DNA from: an uncultured Flavobacteriales bacterium
GTDB taxonomy: Bacteria > Bacteroidota > Bacteroidia > Flavobacteriales > JBLHRE01
NCBI GenBank assembly: GCA_937139155.1
Contig: CAKZPI010000026.1
Coordinates: forward strand, 58,388 to 122,387
Length of the DNA stretch: 64,000 nucleotides
Direction of reading: 5' to 3'
Part shown: one piece after another, positions 9,484-18,513 of the stretch
Numbering within the stretch: the first letter of the stretch is position 1
How the letters are laid out: each line of letters begins with the position of its first letter
Translations under genes and position numbers: made by a program
The notes under the pieces: generated by a model
What the model saw: only the letters and a program-made list of their open reading frames with translations
Database searches by the model: none
Told to the model about the DNA's origin: nothing

Positions 9484-9783
9484 TTACTCGGTTATTCTGT
9501 TTTTTAAGTCCATTTCTTCGTGTAATATCCTTGTAATTTCAACCGGCTTATTAATTCTTTTTCGGTAAAAAATTATGTGCCGAGCGGTACTAAGTCCTAA
9601 TAAATCACTCCTAATTTCTTCATAATTCTTTCCTAGTTCAGGGTTATTGGCAATATCCTGGCAACTATCCAATAGTAAGTTATAATATCTGTCGGCTTGT
9701 TGTTCAGACCAGTTTTCAATGGTGTATTCCCAAATTCCAGCCAAATCTTCAACTGCCTTATTCGTCAGTTCATATTTAGCCAT
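9484..9783 (-). CDS. parE: ParE-type toxin of a type II toxin-antitoxin system
   Basis: 99 residues, standard length for the RelE/ParE superfamily. Seen: MAKYELTNKAVEDLAGIWEYT, the RYYNLLLDSCQDIANNPELGKNYEEI region and the C-terminal strands ARHIIFYRK and VEITRILHEEMD, all characteristic of ParE. Characterised ParE proteins poison DNA gyrase, though the exact target of this one is inferred from the family. The start overlaps the end of parD by 8 bp (9776-9783), so the two are translationally coupled. The stop codon touches the repeat array. The frame appears intact. Confidence 0.92.
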   Translation of the reverse strand: MAKYELTNKAVEDLAGIWEYTIENWSEQQADRYYNLLLDSCQDIANNPELGKNYEEIRSDLLGLSTARHIIFYRKRINKPVEITRILHEEMDLKNRITE

Positions 9784-10027
9784 TCTTTTTCCGCCTTGCT
9801 TTTAGCTCCTGAAGATGCTTTTCTGGATCAAAATCATAGGCAATTCCGCTGTCAACACCTTCTTGTATTGCGTTTCTTAAAGCCACAGCTTTAGTTTCTT
9901 CGTTTTCCAAAAGGCGAAGTCCCGCTCTAATTACTTCACTTACATTTTTGTACCGACCAGCAGAAATTTGGCTACTTACAAATTGGTCAAAATAATTTCC
10001 GAGTGATATTGATGTGTTTTTACTCAT
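9776..10027 (-). CDS. parD: ParD-type antitoxin
   Basis: 83 residues from the ATG at 10027; a longer in-frame reading from 10096 would cover the promoter and is not supported. The ribbon-helix-helix DNA-binding opening MSKNTSISLGNYFDQFVSSQ and the segment GRYKNVSEVIRAGLRLLE are typical ParD. The charged C-terminus (about residues 55-83) should wrap around the toxin. It neutralises ParE and represses its own operon. It is first in a two-gene leftward operon and is preceded by its own promoter/operator at 10044-10064. Confidence 0.92.
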   Translation of the reverse strand: MSKNTSISLGNYFDQFVSSQISAGRYKNVSEVIRAGLRLLENEETKAVALRNAIQEGVDSGIAYDFDPEKHLQELKARRKKNG

Positions 10028-10043
10028 TATTAAGTGGTTTACC

Positions 10044-10064
10044 CAAAAGTACCCATAATTGGTA
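10044..10064 (-). promoter_or_regulatory. parDE promoter with overlapping candidate operator
   Basis: On the minus strand TACTTTTG (10044-10051) fits the TAnnTTTG -7 box, 16 nt before the parD ATG. Overlapping it, TACC-N7-GGTA (10050-10064) is a short inverted repeat, suitable for a ribbon-helix-helix dimer such as ParD. The operator assignment is inference. Confidence 0.55.
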
Positions 10065-10116
10065 TATCTCCCAAATTGCACCGGCGGTTTAGCCATGCTC
10101 CTCTCAGTTCAGCAAG

Positions 10117-10545
10117 AGTGATTAATGAATGGCTTGCACTTGCTAAATAGGTAATAGGAATTAGGTAATAGGTACTAGGAGTCTTGAGCCTGGCAGAAAT
10201 TACTATATCAACGACTAAACATCTCAACAACTAAACAATTCCATCAACCATAAACTCTCAACCATCAACTCTGAGTGACTTGTGACCGGAATTTTGCTAG
10301 AAACAATAAGCTTTCCGTCAGTTGAGCGGGAATCGGGAATCGGGAATCGGCCCTAGACTCAGACCAAAGGGCCAGGGGATTGGTACTAGGAATTTTGACT
10401 CTGCCTGAAATTAATCATCTCAAAAACTAAACAACTAAACGACTCAACAATTCCATCAACTATAAACTCTCAACTATAAACCATCAACTCTCAACTATAA
10501 ACCCTCAACCATCAACTCTGAGTGACTAGTGACAAGCTGAAAATG
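10117..10545. repeat. modular heptamer/octamer repeat array, right block
   Basis: Resumes the same modules on the far side of parDE. The 160-bp cycle starting GGAATTTTGCTAGAAACAAT (from 10277), with three CGGGAAT-type units and the linker GGCCCTAGACTCAGACC, is a near copy of 8411-8580 in the left block. It ends with CATCAAC/TATAAAC 7-mers and a final GTGACTAGTGAC. From about 10530 a linker (AAGCTGAAAATGAATG) resembles the one at 8048. Confidence 0.9.
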
Positions 10546-10637
10546 AATGTTTTAACTACGAAAACAGCCAACAAAAAAAAGCCAACAGCCAATCGAAACC
10601 CTTGAAAATTTTCATAGAAACGGATTAAACAAACTTT

Positions 10638-10645
10638 TATCTTCG
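10638..10645 (+). promoter_or_regulatory. -7 box of the CPBP gene
   Basis: TATCTTCG, one mismatch to TAnnTTTG, followed by GCGC and then the ATG at 10650; the 4-nt spacing implies a leaderless mRNA. Confidence 0.55.
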
Positions 10646-10649
10646 GCGC

Positions 10650-11606
10650 ATGCTAAAACCCTATTTCCGGTTTTTTCTGGAAGCCTTCAACGATTTAGGA
10701 AAATGGAAGGTTCACCTGGCTTTCCTCGCTTGGGCAGGGATTTTACTGTATTTGAATTTTGGGCTCGACCTCGAGAAATCTGTTTTCCAAAGCATTAAAA
10801 CAAACCATTATGGAAGATGGGCCAACTTTTCCTATTATTTCTCCATCCAATTTTTCCCCTTCCTCCTTTGTCCTGGCCTTCTATACCTAAAAAACCACCA
10901 AAAAAACCTGGGCCCTGTTCTGGTCCTGGCTTTCATCGGAAGCTTGGTGCTGGCTTTTGATCGTAGTTTCATTCTACATTATTCTTGGGCACGTGAATAC
11001 ACCTACCCGCTCAGCCGATTTCTAGGACAATGCCTTGAAGAGCTTAAAAGCTGGATTATAATGGTCTTGCCTCTAGGCTTGATTTGGCTGGGCATGAAAT
11101 CCTGGAAAAAAGACGGTTTTCTCGGAGTGCGAATCAAAAATGTCAACCTCAAACTATACTGGATTCTTCTGGCGGGAATGCTTCCCCTTGTATTCTTTGC
11201 ATCCTTTAGCTCAGGATTTCAATCCGCCTACCCTAGATTCAACGATTCCTTAATCCAGCAGGTTAGTCAGGCCTATCAAATAAACTCGGTTTGGCCCATT
11301 CTTACCTATGAGATCCTTTACCTAGCAGATTTCTTCACCGTGGAGCTTTTCTTTAGGGGCTTTCTAATTTTAGGAATTTCTCATTTCATAGGTCCGCAAG
11401 TAATCATGCCCATGGCCGCCTCCTATTGCGCCCTTCATTTTGGAAAGCCTTTCGGCGAAGCACTTAGCTCTGTTTTCGGAGGCTATATTCTAGGAGTACT
11501 GGCCTATTATACCCGCAACATTTGGGGTGGGGTTTTCATTCATATGGGTATTGCAGGGCTGATGGAGATTTTTGCCTTTTTCCAAATCCTCATCCAAAAG
11601 GATTGA
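10650..11606 (+). CDS. CPBP-family intramembrane protein (Abi/Rce1-like)
   Basis: 318 residues with about eight hydrophobic segments. The CPBP domain is C-terminal (about residues 215-305). Motif 1 reads VELFFRG, so the first of the two usual glutamates (EExxxR) is valine. Motif 2, ALHFGKP, and motif 3, FIHMGIA, keep their histidines, but the usual asparagine after the third motif is alanine. Family members are membrane metalloproteases or prenyl-protein peptidases. The substitutions make full activity uncertain. The gene directly follows the repeat island and precedes a T9SS cargo gene. Confidence 0.82.
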   Translation: MLKPYFRFFLEAFNDLGKWKVHLAFLAWAGILLYLNFGLDLEKSVFQSIKTNHYGRWANFSYYFSIQFFPFLLCPGLLYLKNHQKNLGPVLVLAFIGSLVLAFDRSFILHYSWAREYTYPLSRFLGQCLEELKSWIIMVLPLGLIWLGMKSWKKDGFLGVRIKNVNLKLYWILLAGMLPLVFFASFSSGFQSAYPRFNDSLIQQVSQAYQINSVWPILTYEILYLADFFTVELFFRGFLILGISHFIGPQVIMPMAASYCALHFGKPFGEALSSVFGGYILGVLAYYTRNIWGGVFIHMGIAGLMEIFAFFQILIQKD

Positions 11607-11643
11607 ATTTTATACCTTACTTTCCCCATTCAAATTTACTCGT

Positions 11644-13473
11644 ATGAATCTGCGTTTCCTCTTCCTGTTCATAGGCATATCCTACTTTTGCCTTGGTCAA
11701 CAATCCAAAGAATTCACCCTTCCAAAATCTGGTACGGTTCAGGTAAGCTCCGTCAATTTCGATTTACAGCCCCTGGTTCAACGCCTCGAAATGCCTTCCC
11801 CCATTCCCGGTTCTGAAAAGGCCATGCTGAAAGCCATCAAAGAATCTCTCAACCAAAAATCCTTCCCGAAAAGGAACGAATACCAATCTAGACTAGGCCA
11901 GGCAAACGATCCTTGGATGGGTCCAAACTTCCGTGGAAACAATTACATCAACGGTGTTCCTAACGACAACGACTTGGCCATTTCAAAATCAGGAATTATA
12001 GTTTCTGTGGTTAACTCAAACATCATAATGATGAATGACACAGGGCTAGCACTTGCAAGCTTATCCCTTGAAGCCTGGTCTGACACCCTCAACCTCAACG
12101 CTACAAAGTTTGACCCAAGGGCCCTTTATGACCCCCTAAACGATCGTTATATCATTGCCTGTTTGAATGGGTTTGCCTCCAACAATTCAAAAATTATTCT
12201 TGGATTTTCTGAAACCAATGACCCTACAGGAAACTGGAACCTCTATGCCCTTCCTGGTTCTCCATATCAAGACACTAGCTGGACCGACTACCCCATCATG
12301 GCCTTGAGTCATGGTGAGCTTTTCATTACCGGAAATCTTATTTATGACAATATGAGCTGGCAGGCTGGGTTTAAGGAAAGCATCATTTGGCAAATCAACA
12401 CCCAAGATGGATACCAAGGAGACAGCCTAACCACTCTGCTTCACAATGGGGTGAACTTTGGCGGAAAGCCCATTCGAAACCTTTGTCCGGTTCAAGAGGA
12501 AAGTGAAAACAGAAGGTCAGATATTTACTTCACCTCCAATCGGAATTTTGACCTTCAAAACGATACTGTATTTCTCATCCACCTCAGTGATTCCATCGGG
12601 GGCAATCCCAATTTAAGCATCGATTTCCTTAGGTCAAATCAGAACTATGGAATGCCTCCAAACGGACAGCAGCCTTTTAACCATGATTTGGCCACCAACG
12701 ATGCCAGATGGCTTGACGCGATTATGGTGAACAATACCATTCATATGGTAGGAAACTCAATCGATACCCTTTCCGGAAACTCAGTCATTTATCATGCTAC
12801 CATAGAAAATCCCGGATTTAATCCGCTTTGCACTGGAACGCTTATAGGTGATACCGCCGTTGATTATGGGTATCCTGGCCTCGCTTGGGCGGGAATTGGC
12901 AACTCAAATGATCTTATGATTGCTGTTAATTATTCAGGAGCTCAAAATGGGGAACAACCCGGATGTGGCGCTATTTTCTTCGATGCCCAGAGCAAAACCT
13001 ATTCTAATCTTGTGGTTTCTAAAACCGGGGAAAACGTGATCAATATGTTAAACGGCACAGACCGGTGGGGAGATTATACGGGCATCCAACGGCGCTACGG
13101 GCAAGAAGGAAAGGTGTGGATAGCCGCCACCTACGGAAGAGTGAACCGTCAACCAGGAACTTGGATTGCAGAATACAACCACCCCGGAATCAACGTCTCA
13201 GAAAATGAAATCCCAAGCATTCAATCTAAGCTTTACCCTAATCCGGTTTACCATACGGTTCACCTTGACTTTACCTTGCATAAAGACACCTGGACCCAAG
13301 TTTCTCTCTATACCCTTGACGGGAAACTGGTGAAAAACATCATGTACGACCGGTTCAGAGCTGGAGTATCAAGGCTTACCATTGAAACCTCAGACCTTCC
13401 GAATGGGATTTACCTTCTCAAGTTGGAAGGAGATAATCTAAATCATTCAAAAAAATTCATAGTTGCTCATTAA
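11644..13473 (+). CDS. secreted protein with T9SS type A sorting domain
   Basis: 609 residues from the ATG at 11644, which gives a clean signal peptide (MNLRFLFLFIGISYFCLGQ); the frame is open further upstream to 11572 but that would overlap the previous gene. The body (about 60-510) is beta-rich and repetitive in aromatic/asparagine turns, probably a beta-propeller-like exported protein, without catalytic motifs that I recognise. The last roughly 80 residues are a T9SS sorting domain (SKLYPNPVYHTVHLDF, LYTLDGKLVKNI, LPNGIYLLKLEGD). It should be exported through the type IX system to the cell surface or medium. Confidence 0.85.
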   Translation: MNLRFLFLFIGISYFCLGQQSKEFTLPKSGTVQVSSVNFDLQPLVQRLEMPSPIPGSEKAMLKAIKESLNQKSFPKRNEYQSRLGQANDPWMGPNFRGNNYINGVPNDNDLAISKSGIIVSVVNSNIIMMNDTGLALASLSLEAWSDTLNLNATKFDPRALYDPLNDRYIIACLNGFASNNSKIILGFSETNDPTGNWNLYALPGSPYQDTSWTDYPIMALSHGELFITGNLIYDNMSWQAGFKESIIWQINTQDGYQGDSLTTLLHNGVNFGGKPIRNLCPVQEESENRRSDIYFTSNRNFDLQNDTVFLIHLSDSIGGNPNLSIDFLRSNQNYGMPPNGQQPFNHDLATNDARWLDAIMVNNTIHMVGNSIDTLSGNSVIYHATIENPGFNPLCTGTLIGDTAVDYGYPGLAWAGIGNSNDLMIAVNYSGAQNGEQPGCGAIFFDAQSKTYSNLVVSKTGENVINMLNGTDRWGDYTGIQRRYGQEGKVWIAATYGRVNRQPGTWIAEYNHPGINVSENEIPSIQSKLYPNPVYHTVHLDFTLHKDTWTQVSLYTLDGKLVKNIMYDRFRAGVSRLTIETSDLPNGIYLLKLEGDNLNHSKKFIVAH

Positions 13474-13491
13474 GGGCAGGAAGAATAGTTT

Positions 13492-13959
13492 ATGTTGAAC
13501 AACGATATTTTCAGAAGGTTGAGATATACCTTCGATTGGTCAGATCAAGAAATGATCAAGATTTTCTCTTTGGCTGAAGCCGAGGTAGAATTGCCAAAAA
13601 TTCATGCCTGGCTAAAAAAAGAGGATGCAGAGGGTTTTCAATCCATGCATGACATACATCTGGCTCGCTTTCTCAACGGATTCATTGTTCAAAAAAGAGG
13701 ACGAAAAGAGGGTCCCCTCCCTACCCCGGAAAAACAATTGAACAATAACCTCATCCTGCGAAAGCTTAAAATTGCCTTAGAATTAAAAGATGACGATCTG
13801 ATTGAAGTATTAAAAAAGGCCGATTTTAGAATCTCAAAACCCGAACTCTCAGCCTTTTTTAGAAAGCCAGACCATAAACATTTTAGACTGGCAAAAGATC
13901 AAGTGCTACGAAACTTCATCTTCGGACTTCAATTGACCAATAAGCCCAATTCTCAATAG
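13492..13959 (+). CDS. DUF1456 family protein (YehS-like)
   Basis: 155 residues made of two similar halves of about 65 residues: NNDIFRRLRYTFDWSDQEMIKIF (residues 3-25) and NNLILRKLKIALELKDDDLIEVL. Each is followed by a helix ending in RFLNGFIVQKRG or RNFIFGLQ. This duplicated arrangement defines DUF1456. Function is unknown; the family is small, cytoplasmic and widespread. The stop lies 7 bp inside the convergent priA gene. Confidence 0.9.
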   Translation: MLNNDIFRRLRYTFDWSDQEMIKIFSLAEAEVELPKIHAWLKKEDAEGFQSMHDIHLARFLNGFIVQKRGRKEGPLPTPEKQLNNNLILRKLKIALELKDDDLIEVLKKADFRISKPELSAFFRKPDHKHFRLAKDQVLRNFIFGLQLTNKPNSQ

Positions 13960-16388
13960 GGATCAACATCAATTCCCAGTCTTATCGAACGGTACTCAGG
14001 TACATGATCTAGACGCTTACAAGAATCTAATATGAACCTTTTCTCAAGGTTAAGATCTTGATTCTTAGAAATCTTTATTAAAATTTGCTTTTGAAAAAGG
14101 TTGCGCAACCTATATGCACCTGGAATTGCCGGTCCTAAAACCCTATGTCCTAGACGTTCACGAAGAATGGCTGCCAATTGTTCAGAGGCCCGGTTAACGG
14201 TTTCAGGGGTTCTATGTTTAAGGGTTATGGAAACCAAACGTAAAAAAGGAGGATACCCAAATTTCCTACGGTCGTTCATCAAAAACTCATAGGTATCCTT
14301 TTGTTTATACCCTCTAACATCGGTGAGAATTCTATGCTGGGGTTCAAAGGTTTGAATCAATACCTCACCAGGATCCGACTTTCGCCCAGCCCTGCCTGCT
14401 ACTTGCATAAGCAACTGAAAACCACGCTCAAAGGCCCGGAAATCAGGAAACTTCAACATATTATCGGCATTTAAAACTCCTACCAAGCCTACATCGTCGA
14501 AATCAAGTCCTTTGGTAACCATCTGGGTGCCAATCAAAACATCAATCTGCTTTTCTTGAAACCTATGTAAGATTTGAGCATGCGACTTTTTGCCCCGGGT
14601 GGTATCTAGGTCCATTCGTTCAAGTTTCCAATCGGGCTCAAGAAAATTGAGCTCTTCAAGAATCTGTTCGGTTCCGTAACCTTTGGTGCTTAATTCATGC
14701 CCATCACAGGCTCGGCATTTTTGAGGTAAAGGCTCTTGGTATCCGCAATAATGGCATCGGAGCAGATCAAAACCTTTGTGATAGGTCAAAGAAATGTCAC
14801 AGTTTCGGCATTGAGAAACCGTTCCACAGGTTTGGCATTCCAGCATGGGAGAAAACCCACGCCGGTTTTGAAAGAGAATGGCTTGCTTTCCGGCGGCATG
14901 ATTTTCACGTAGGGCCATTAAGAGATCCGGAGAAAACATCCCCTTCATCTGTTTCCTTTTATGGGCCTCTTTAAGGTCGATCAACTGAATTTCAGGAAGA
15001 CTGGCCCCTCCATACCGCTCGGTAATTTTCACATAGGCATACTTCCCGGAAAGGGCGTTAAAATAAGATTCAAGGGAAGGAGTGGCTGTACCCAGAACAA
15101 TCTTAGCCTTCAGGTGATGAGCCAACCAAATGGCCGTATCTCTAGCCTGATAACGGGGCGCGGGATCATATTGTTTATAGGAGGAATCATGTTCTTCATC
15201 CACCACAATCAATCCCAATTGACGGTGCGGAGGAAAAATTGCCGAACGAGCCCCAACAATTAACTTCGATTGACGGTCGGGTTTCAACAAGTGATTCCAG
15301 GCCCTCCCCCTATCATTCCCAGAGAATTTCGAATGGTAAACCACAACTCTACCCGGAAAAATGGCCTCCAACCGTTCTATGATTTGGGTGGTGAGGGCGA
15401 TTTCCGGAAGGAGGTAAAGCACATCCTCCTCCCTTCCCAAGGCCTCCTGAATCAAATCCATGTAAATCAAGGTTTTACCAGACCCGGTGACCCCTTCCAA
15501 AAGAACAGGCTTACCAGTACCTAAGCCTTTTTTCACATCGGCCAATGCCTTTGCTTGCACATCAGAAAGCTTCCTTTCACCTATGTCTTGCACCTCAGAT
15601 TTCAGGGCATCTAATACCCTTTTTTCAAACGCTACAATTCCTTTTCCTTCAAGAGCCTTTGCCACAGCAGCACTCCCTCCACTTACCTGAATCCATTCCT
15701 TTTTGGTCAGGTTTGGCTTTTGCCGAATTTGATGCATGAGGCTGAGAAGCATTTCCGATTGCTTTTTAGCCCTGCCAACTTTTTCAAACGCTTCCTTAAG
15801 CTCTTCGTCGGTTTTAGGAAGCATTTTTACAAAAGTATCCGTAACCGGACGGAAGGCATCCTGGATTTCCTCTTTCATTTCAGCAATTCCAGCCTCAATC
15901 AACTCCATTACCACAGGCATAACCCGCTTTCGGTCTAGGATGTTTGCGGCTTCCTCAATGCTAATTTCATCGCGAAAGCTCAAGGCCTCCATCAAAAGAA
16001 AGCCCGGATCCGATAAGTTATCCCCCTCAAAATCACCTTCTTTTCGTACAATGATGGTCTCAGATTGAAGCTTAAAAACCGAGGGAAGGGCTGCTTGCAT
16101 GACTTGTCCTTTTGAACAGAGATAGTAAGCGGAAATCCAATCCCATAAATCCATTTGACTCTTGGTCAAAATAGAGCCCTCGTCCATGAGGTCTAAAATG
16201 GGTTTCACCTCATAGCCTTGGGGCCTTTTCTCAGTGAACCTCCAAATTAACCCGGTATAAAGTTTACGCTTGCCAAATTGAACCGATACCCTTTGCCCCA
16301 AAACCACCTTATCTTCTAAACTTGGTGGAACCAGGTAGGTAAAGGGCTTGGCAAGAGATATGGGTAAAATGACTTCAGCGAAAAGCAT
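13953..16388 (-). CDS. priA: primosomal protein N' (replication restart helicase PriA)
   Basis: 811 residues. Superfamily-2 3'-5' helicase that reloads the replisome at stalled forks. An N-terminal 3'-DNA-binding domain (FAEVILPISLAKPFTYLVP) is followed by the helicase core with Walker A GVTGSGKT at about residue 300, DEEH (VVDEEHDSSYKQ) and GTATPSLESY. The zinc-binding module has eight cysteines in CxxC pairs (CQTCG, CRNCD, CHYCG, CRACD), and motif V/VI lies in GTQMVTKGLDFDDVGLVGVL and MQVAGRAGR. Start at 16388 gives the usual opening. It is separated by 1 bp from pfkA and probably cotranscribed with it. Confidence 0.98.
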   Translation of the reverse strand: MLFAEVILPISLAKPFTYLVPPSLEDKVVLGQRVSVQFGKRKLYTGLIWRFTEKRPQGYEVKPILDLMDEGSILTKSQMDLWDWISAYYLCSKGQVMQAALPSVFKLQSETIIVRKEGDFEGDNLSDPGFLLMEALSFRDEISIEEAANILDRKRVMPVVMELIEAGIAEMKEEIQDAFRPVTDTFVKMLPKTDEELKEAFEKVGRAKKQSEMLLSLMHQIRQKPNLTKKEWIQVSGGSAAVAKALEGKGIVAFEKRVLDALKSEVQDIGERKLSDVQAKALADVKKGLGTGKPVLLEGVTGSGKTLIYMDLIQEALGREEDVLYLLPEIALTTQIIERLEAIFPGRVVVYHSKFSGNDRGRAWNHLLKPDRQSKLIVGARSAIFPPHRQLGLIVVDEEHDSSYKQYDPAPRYQARDTAIWLAHHLKAKIVLGTATPSLESYFNALSGKYAYVKITERYGGASLPEIQLIDLKEAHKRKQMKGMFSPDLLMALRENHAAGKQAILFQNRRGFSPMLECQTCGTVSQCRNCDISLTYHKGFDLLRCHYCGYQEPLPQKCRACDGHELSTKGYGTEQILEELNFLEPDWKLERMDLDTTRGKKSHAQILHRFQEKQIDVLIGTQMVTKGLDFDDVGLVGVLNADNMLKFPDFRAFERGFQLLMQVAGRAGRKSDPGEVLIQTFEPQHRILTDVRGYKQKDTYEFLMNDRRKFGYPPFLRLVSITLKHRTPETVNRASEQLAAILRERLGHRVLGPAIPGAYRLRNLFQKQILIKISKNQDLNLEKRFILDSCKRLDHVPEYRSIRLGIDVDPY

Positions 16389-16389
16389 A

Positions 16390-17358
16390 TCAATTCAAAA
16401 GTTCAGCCAAGTGAACCAAAGCTTGGTTAAGGTTTTTATGATGTTTAATGGCTTGGTCAAATGGGGTAGGAATAACTGCTTTATGGCGTATTCCGAGCAT
16501 TACATTATGTTTTCCGGCCATCAAATATTCAACGGCTGACATGCCGAGTCTGCTGGCCAAAACACGGTCGTAAGCCGAAGGACTTCCCCCTCGTTGAACA
16601 TGGCCCAGAACGGTGACCCGGCAATCGTATTTCGGGAATTTTTGTTTCACCTTTTCGGCAATTTCAAAGGCTCCACCAGCATCATCGCCTTCGGCCACCA
16701 AAATAATTCCGCCTTTGTGCGATCTAGCTCTGCCTTTTTTGAGTTGCTCGAAAAGGTCTTCAAGATGGGTAGGGGTTTCGGGTACTAGAATGGCCTCAGC
16801 CCCCGATGCAATTCCGCTACGAAGTGCAATAAAACCTGCGTCTTTACCCATAACTTCAACAAAGAACAAACGGTTATGTGAGCTGGCCGTATCCCTGATT
16901 TTATCAATGGCAGAAACGGCAGTGTTCAAAGCCGTGTCATAACCTATGGTTGAGTCCGTACCGAAAAGATCATTGTCAATGGTTCCGGGCAAGCCCACAA
17001 TCGGAATTTTAAATTCCTTGGTAAAAACATCGGCTCCGGCAAAGGTTCCATCTCCTCCAATCACTACAAGAGCCTCAACATTTCTTTTCTTAAGATTTGC
17101 ATAGGCCTTTTCTCTCCCCTTCTTTTTCATGAAAGATTTAGACCGAGCAGAACCTAAAATAGTGCCACCATAATGGGCAATTTGATAAACCGCTTTTTCA
17201 GGAAGTCTGCGCATTTTGTTCTTGACCAGACCCTCATATCCATCTCGAATTCCAAAAACTTCAAGACCTTGTTTTTCAGCAGATAAAACAAGAGCCCTAA
17301 GGGCGGCATTCATTCCTGGGCTATCTCCGCCAGAGCATAGTACGCCTATTCTTTTCAT
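16390..17358 (-). CDS. pfkA: 6-phosphofructokinase
   Basis: 322 residues, the size of bacterial ATP-PFK. Phosphorylates fructose-6-phosphate to fructose-1,6-bisphosphate, the committed glycolytic step. Seen: the ATP loop GVLCSGGDSPGMNAALRALV, IGGDGTFAGA (the glycine after GGD indicates ATP rather than pyrophosphate use), the catalytic PGTIDNDLFGTDSTIGYDTA, EVMGKDAGFIAL and GHVQRGGSPSAYDR. Its start overlaps the stop of the upstream THUMP methyltransferase gene by 4 bp. Confidence 0.98.
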   Translation of the reverse strand: MKRIGVLCSGGDSPGMNAALRALVLSAEKQGLEVFGIRDGYEGLVKNKMRRLPEKAVYQIAHYGGTILGSARSKSFMKKKGREKAYANLKKRNVEALVVIGGDGTFAGADVFTKEFKIPIVGLPGTIDNDLFGTDSTIGYDTALNTAVSAIDKIRDTASSHNRLFFVEVMGKDAGFIALRSGIASGAEAILVPETPTHLEDLFEQLKKGRARSHKGGIILVAEGDDAGGAFEIAEKVKQKFPKYDCRVTVLGHVQRGGSPSAYDRVLASRLGMSAVEYLMAGKHNVMLGIRHKAVIPTPFDQAIKHHKNLNQALVHLAELLN

Positions 17359-18509
17359 GATTTTTTAGCCTTTTTACTGCCTTGGTAAAGCTCATATTTC
17401 ACCAGTTTACAATCGATGTCTCCATTTTTCAAGGATACCCTTTTGGAGGTTCGTAGTCCTACAGCTTTCAAAGCTTCAGGATTTCCTGAAAACACCCACG
17501 CTTCATAACCAGGGAAGTTCTTTTTTAAGGTGTCTCCGATGTTGGTATACATTTCATCGTCTTCAAACTCAATTCGTTTGTTATAGGGCGGATTCATGAC
17601 CAATACACCCCTTGGGGTTTCGGCTTTAAGGCTGAAGAAATTATTCGGAAAAATGGGAACCTCATCGTTGAGTTTGGCTTCCTTCACATTGGCTCTTGCC
17701 GCTTCTACAAAGGCTCTTGATTTATCGAAACCAATGAAGTTTCCGGGAATGTCTTTGATTTTATTCATGGAGATTTCCTGGATTTTCTTCCAGAGTTCCT
17801 CGTCGTAATCAGGCCAACCTTGAAAAGCAAATTTTGAATTCAAGACTTGAGGCGGAATTTGGAAAGCATTCCAGGCGGCCTCAATCAACAGGGTACCAGA
17901 ACCACACATGGGGTCAATGAAGCTACCAATCCCATTCCAGTTAACCATTTTTACAATTCCAGCTGCGAGCACCTCATTTAATGGGGCAGGATGGGTCAAA
18001 ATCCTATATCCGCGTTTGTGCAAGGAGAATCCAGCAGCGTCCAAAGAGACCTCCACTTTTCCGTGCGATGCGTAAAGGTTAAAGGTATGATCGGGAGCGT
18101 CAAGGTTTATCTCAGGACGAAACCCTTTCTTTTCTTTCAGTCGGTCAAGGATGGCATCCTTCATTCTCTGCCTTGCATATTGGCTATGTGTAAACCCATC
18201 CCCATAGGTGGTGGCGTCAATTTTAAAACTTTGTCCTTCCTTGATCCACTCTTCCCAGGGCCAGTCTAACATTAACCTATACATGGCATCCGAGTCATTG
18301 GCCCTGCCTGACTTCCAGTTCCTCAATACTCTAAGGGCCGTTCTCAGGTTGAAGGTGAGTTTATATAGAAATCCAAGGTCGCCGGTAACCTCAACCACCC
18401 TTTTCCCAATTTTCATATCTGAACCACCCAAGCTCATGATTTCCCGGTGCAGGATATCTTCGAGTCCGGCCATGGTTTTCACGGCTATTTTCAATCGTTT
18501 TTCTTCCAT
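17355..18509 (-). CDS. THUMP-domain RNA methyltransferase (RlmL/YcbY-like)
   Basis: 384 residues. N-terminal ferredoxin-like/THUMP RNA-binding region (about 1-155), then a Rossmann methyltransferase with FIDPMCGSGTLLIEAAW (SAM motif I) and the catalytic motif MNPPYNKRIE. This NPPY form is used for methylation of an exocyclic amine, as in 23S rRNA m2G2445 by RlmL; the exact target here is inferred. It is first gene of the leftward unit with pfkA and priA. A -7 box TATCTTCG stands 4 nt before the ATG. Confidence 0.92.
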   Translation of the reverse strand: MEEKRLKIAVKTMAGLEDILHREIMSLGGSDMKIGKRVVEVTGDLGFLYKLTFNLRTALRVLRNWKSGRANDSDAMYRLMLDWPWEEWIKEGQSFKIDATTYGDGFTHSQYARQRMKDAILDRLKEKKGFRPEINLDAPDHTFNLYASHGKVEVSLDAAGFSLHKRGYRILTHPAPLNEVLAAGIVKMVNWNGIGSFIDPMCGSGTLLIEAAWNAFQIPPQVLNSKFAFQGWPDYDEELWKKIQEISMNKIKDIPGNFIGFDKSRAFVEAARANVKEAKLNDEVPIFPNNFFSLKAETPRGVLVMNPPYNKRIEFEDDEMYTNIGDTLKKNFPGYEAWVFSGNPEALKAVGLRTSKRVSLKNGDIDCKLVKYELYQGSKKAKKS

Positions 18510-18513
18510 TTGG

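Noticed and set aside
10039..10230. Minus-strand reading frame of 63 codons across the parD promoter and repeat DNA.
   Set aside because: It covers the TAnnTTTG box and repeat tracts, has no family match and would overlap the promoter of parDE.
8016..10545. CRISPR array.
   Set aside because: Repeat words are 7-8 bp and tandem without spacers of constant length; longer cycles repeat including their linkers. No cas gene is in the window.
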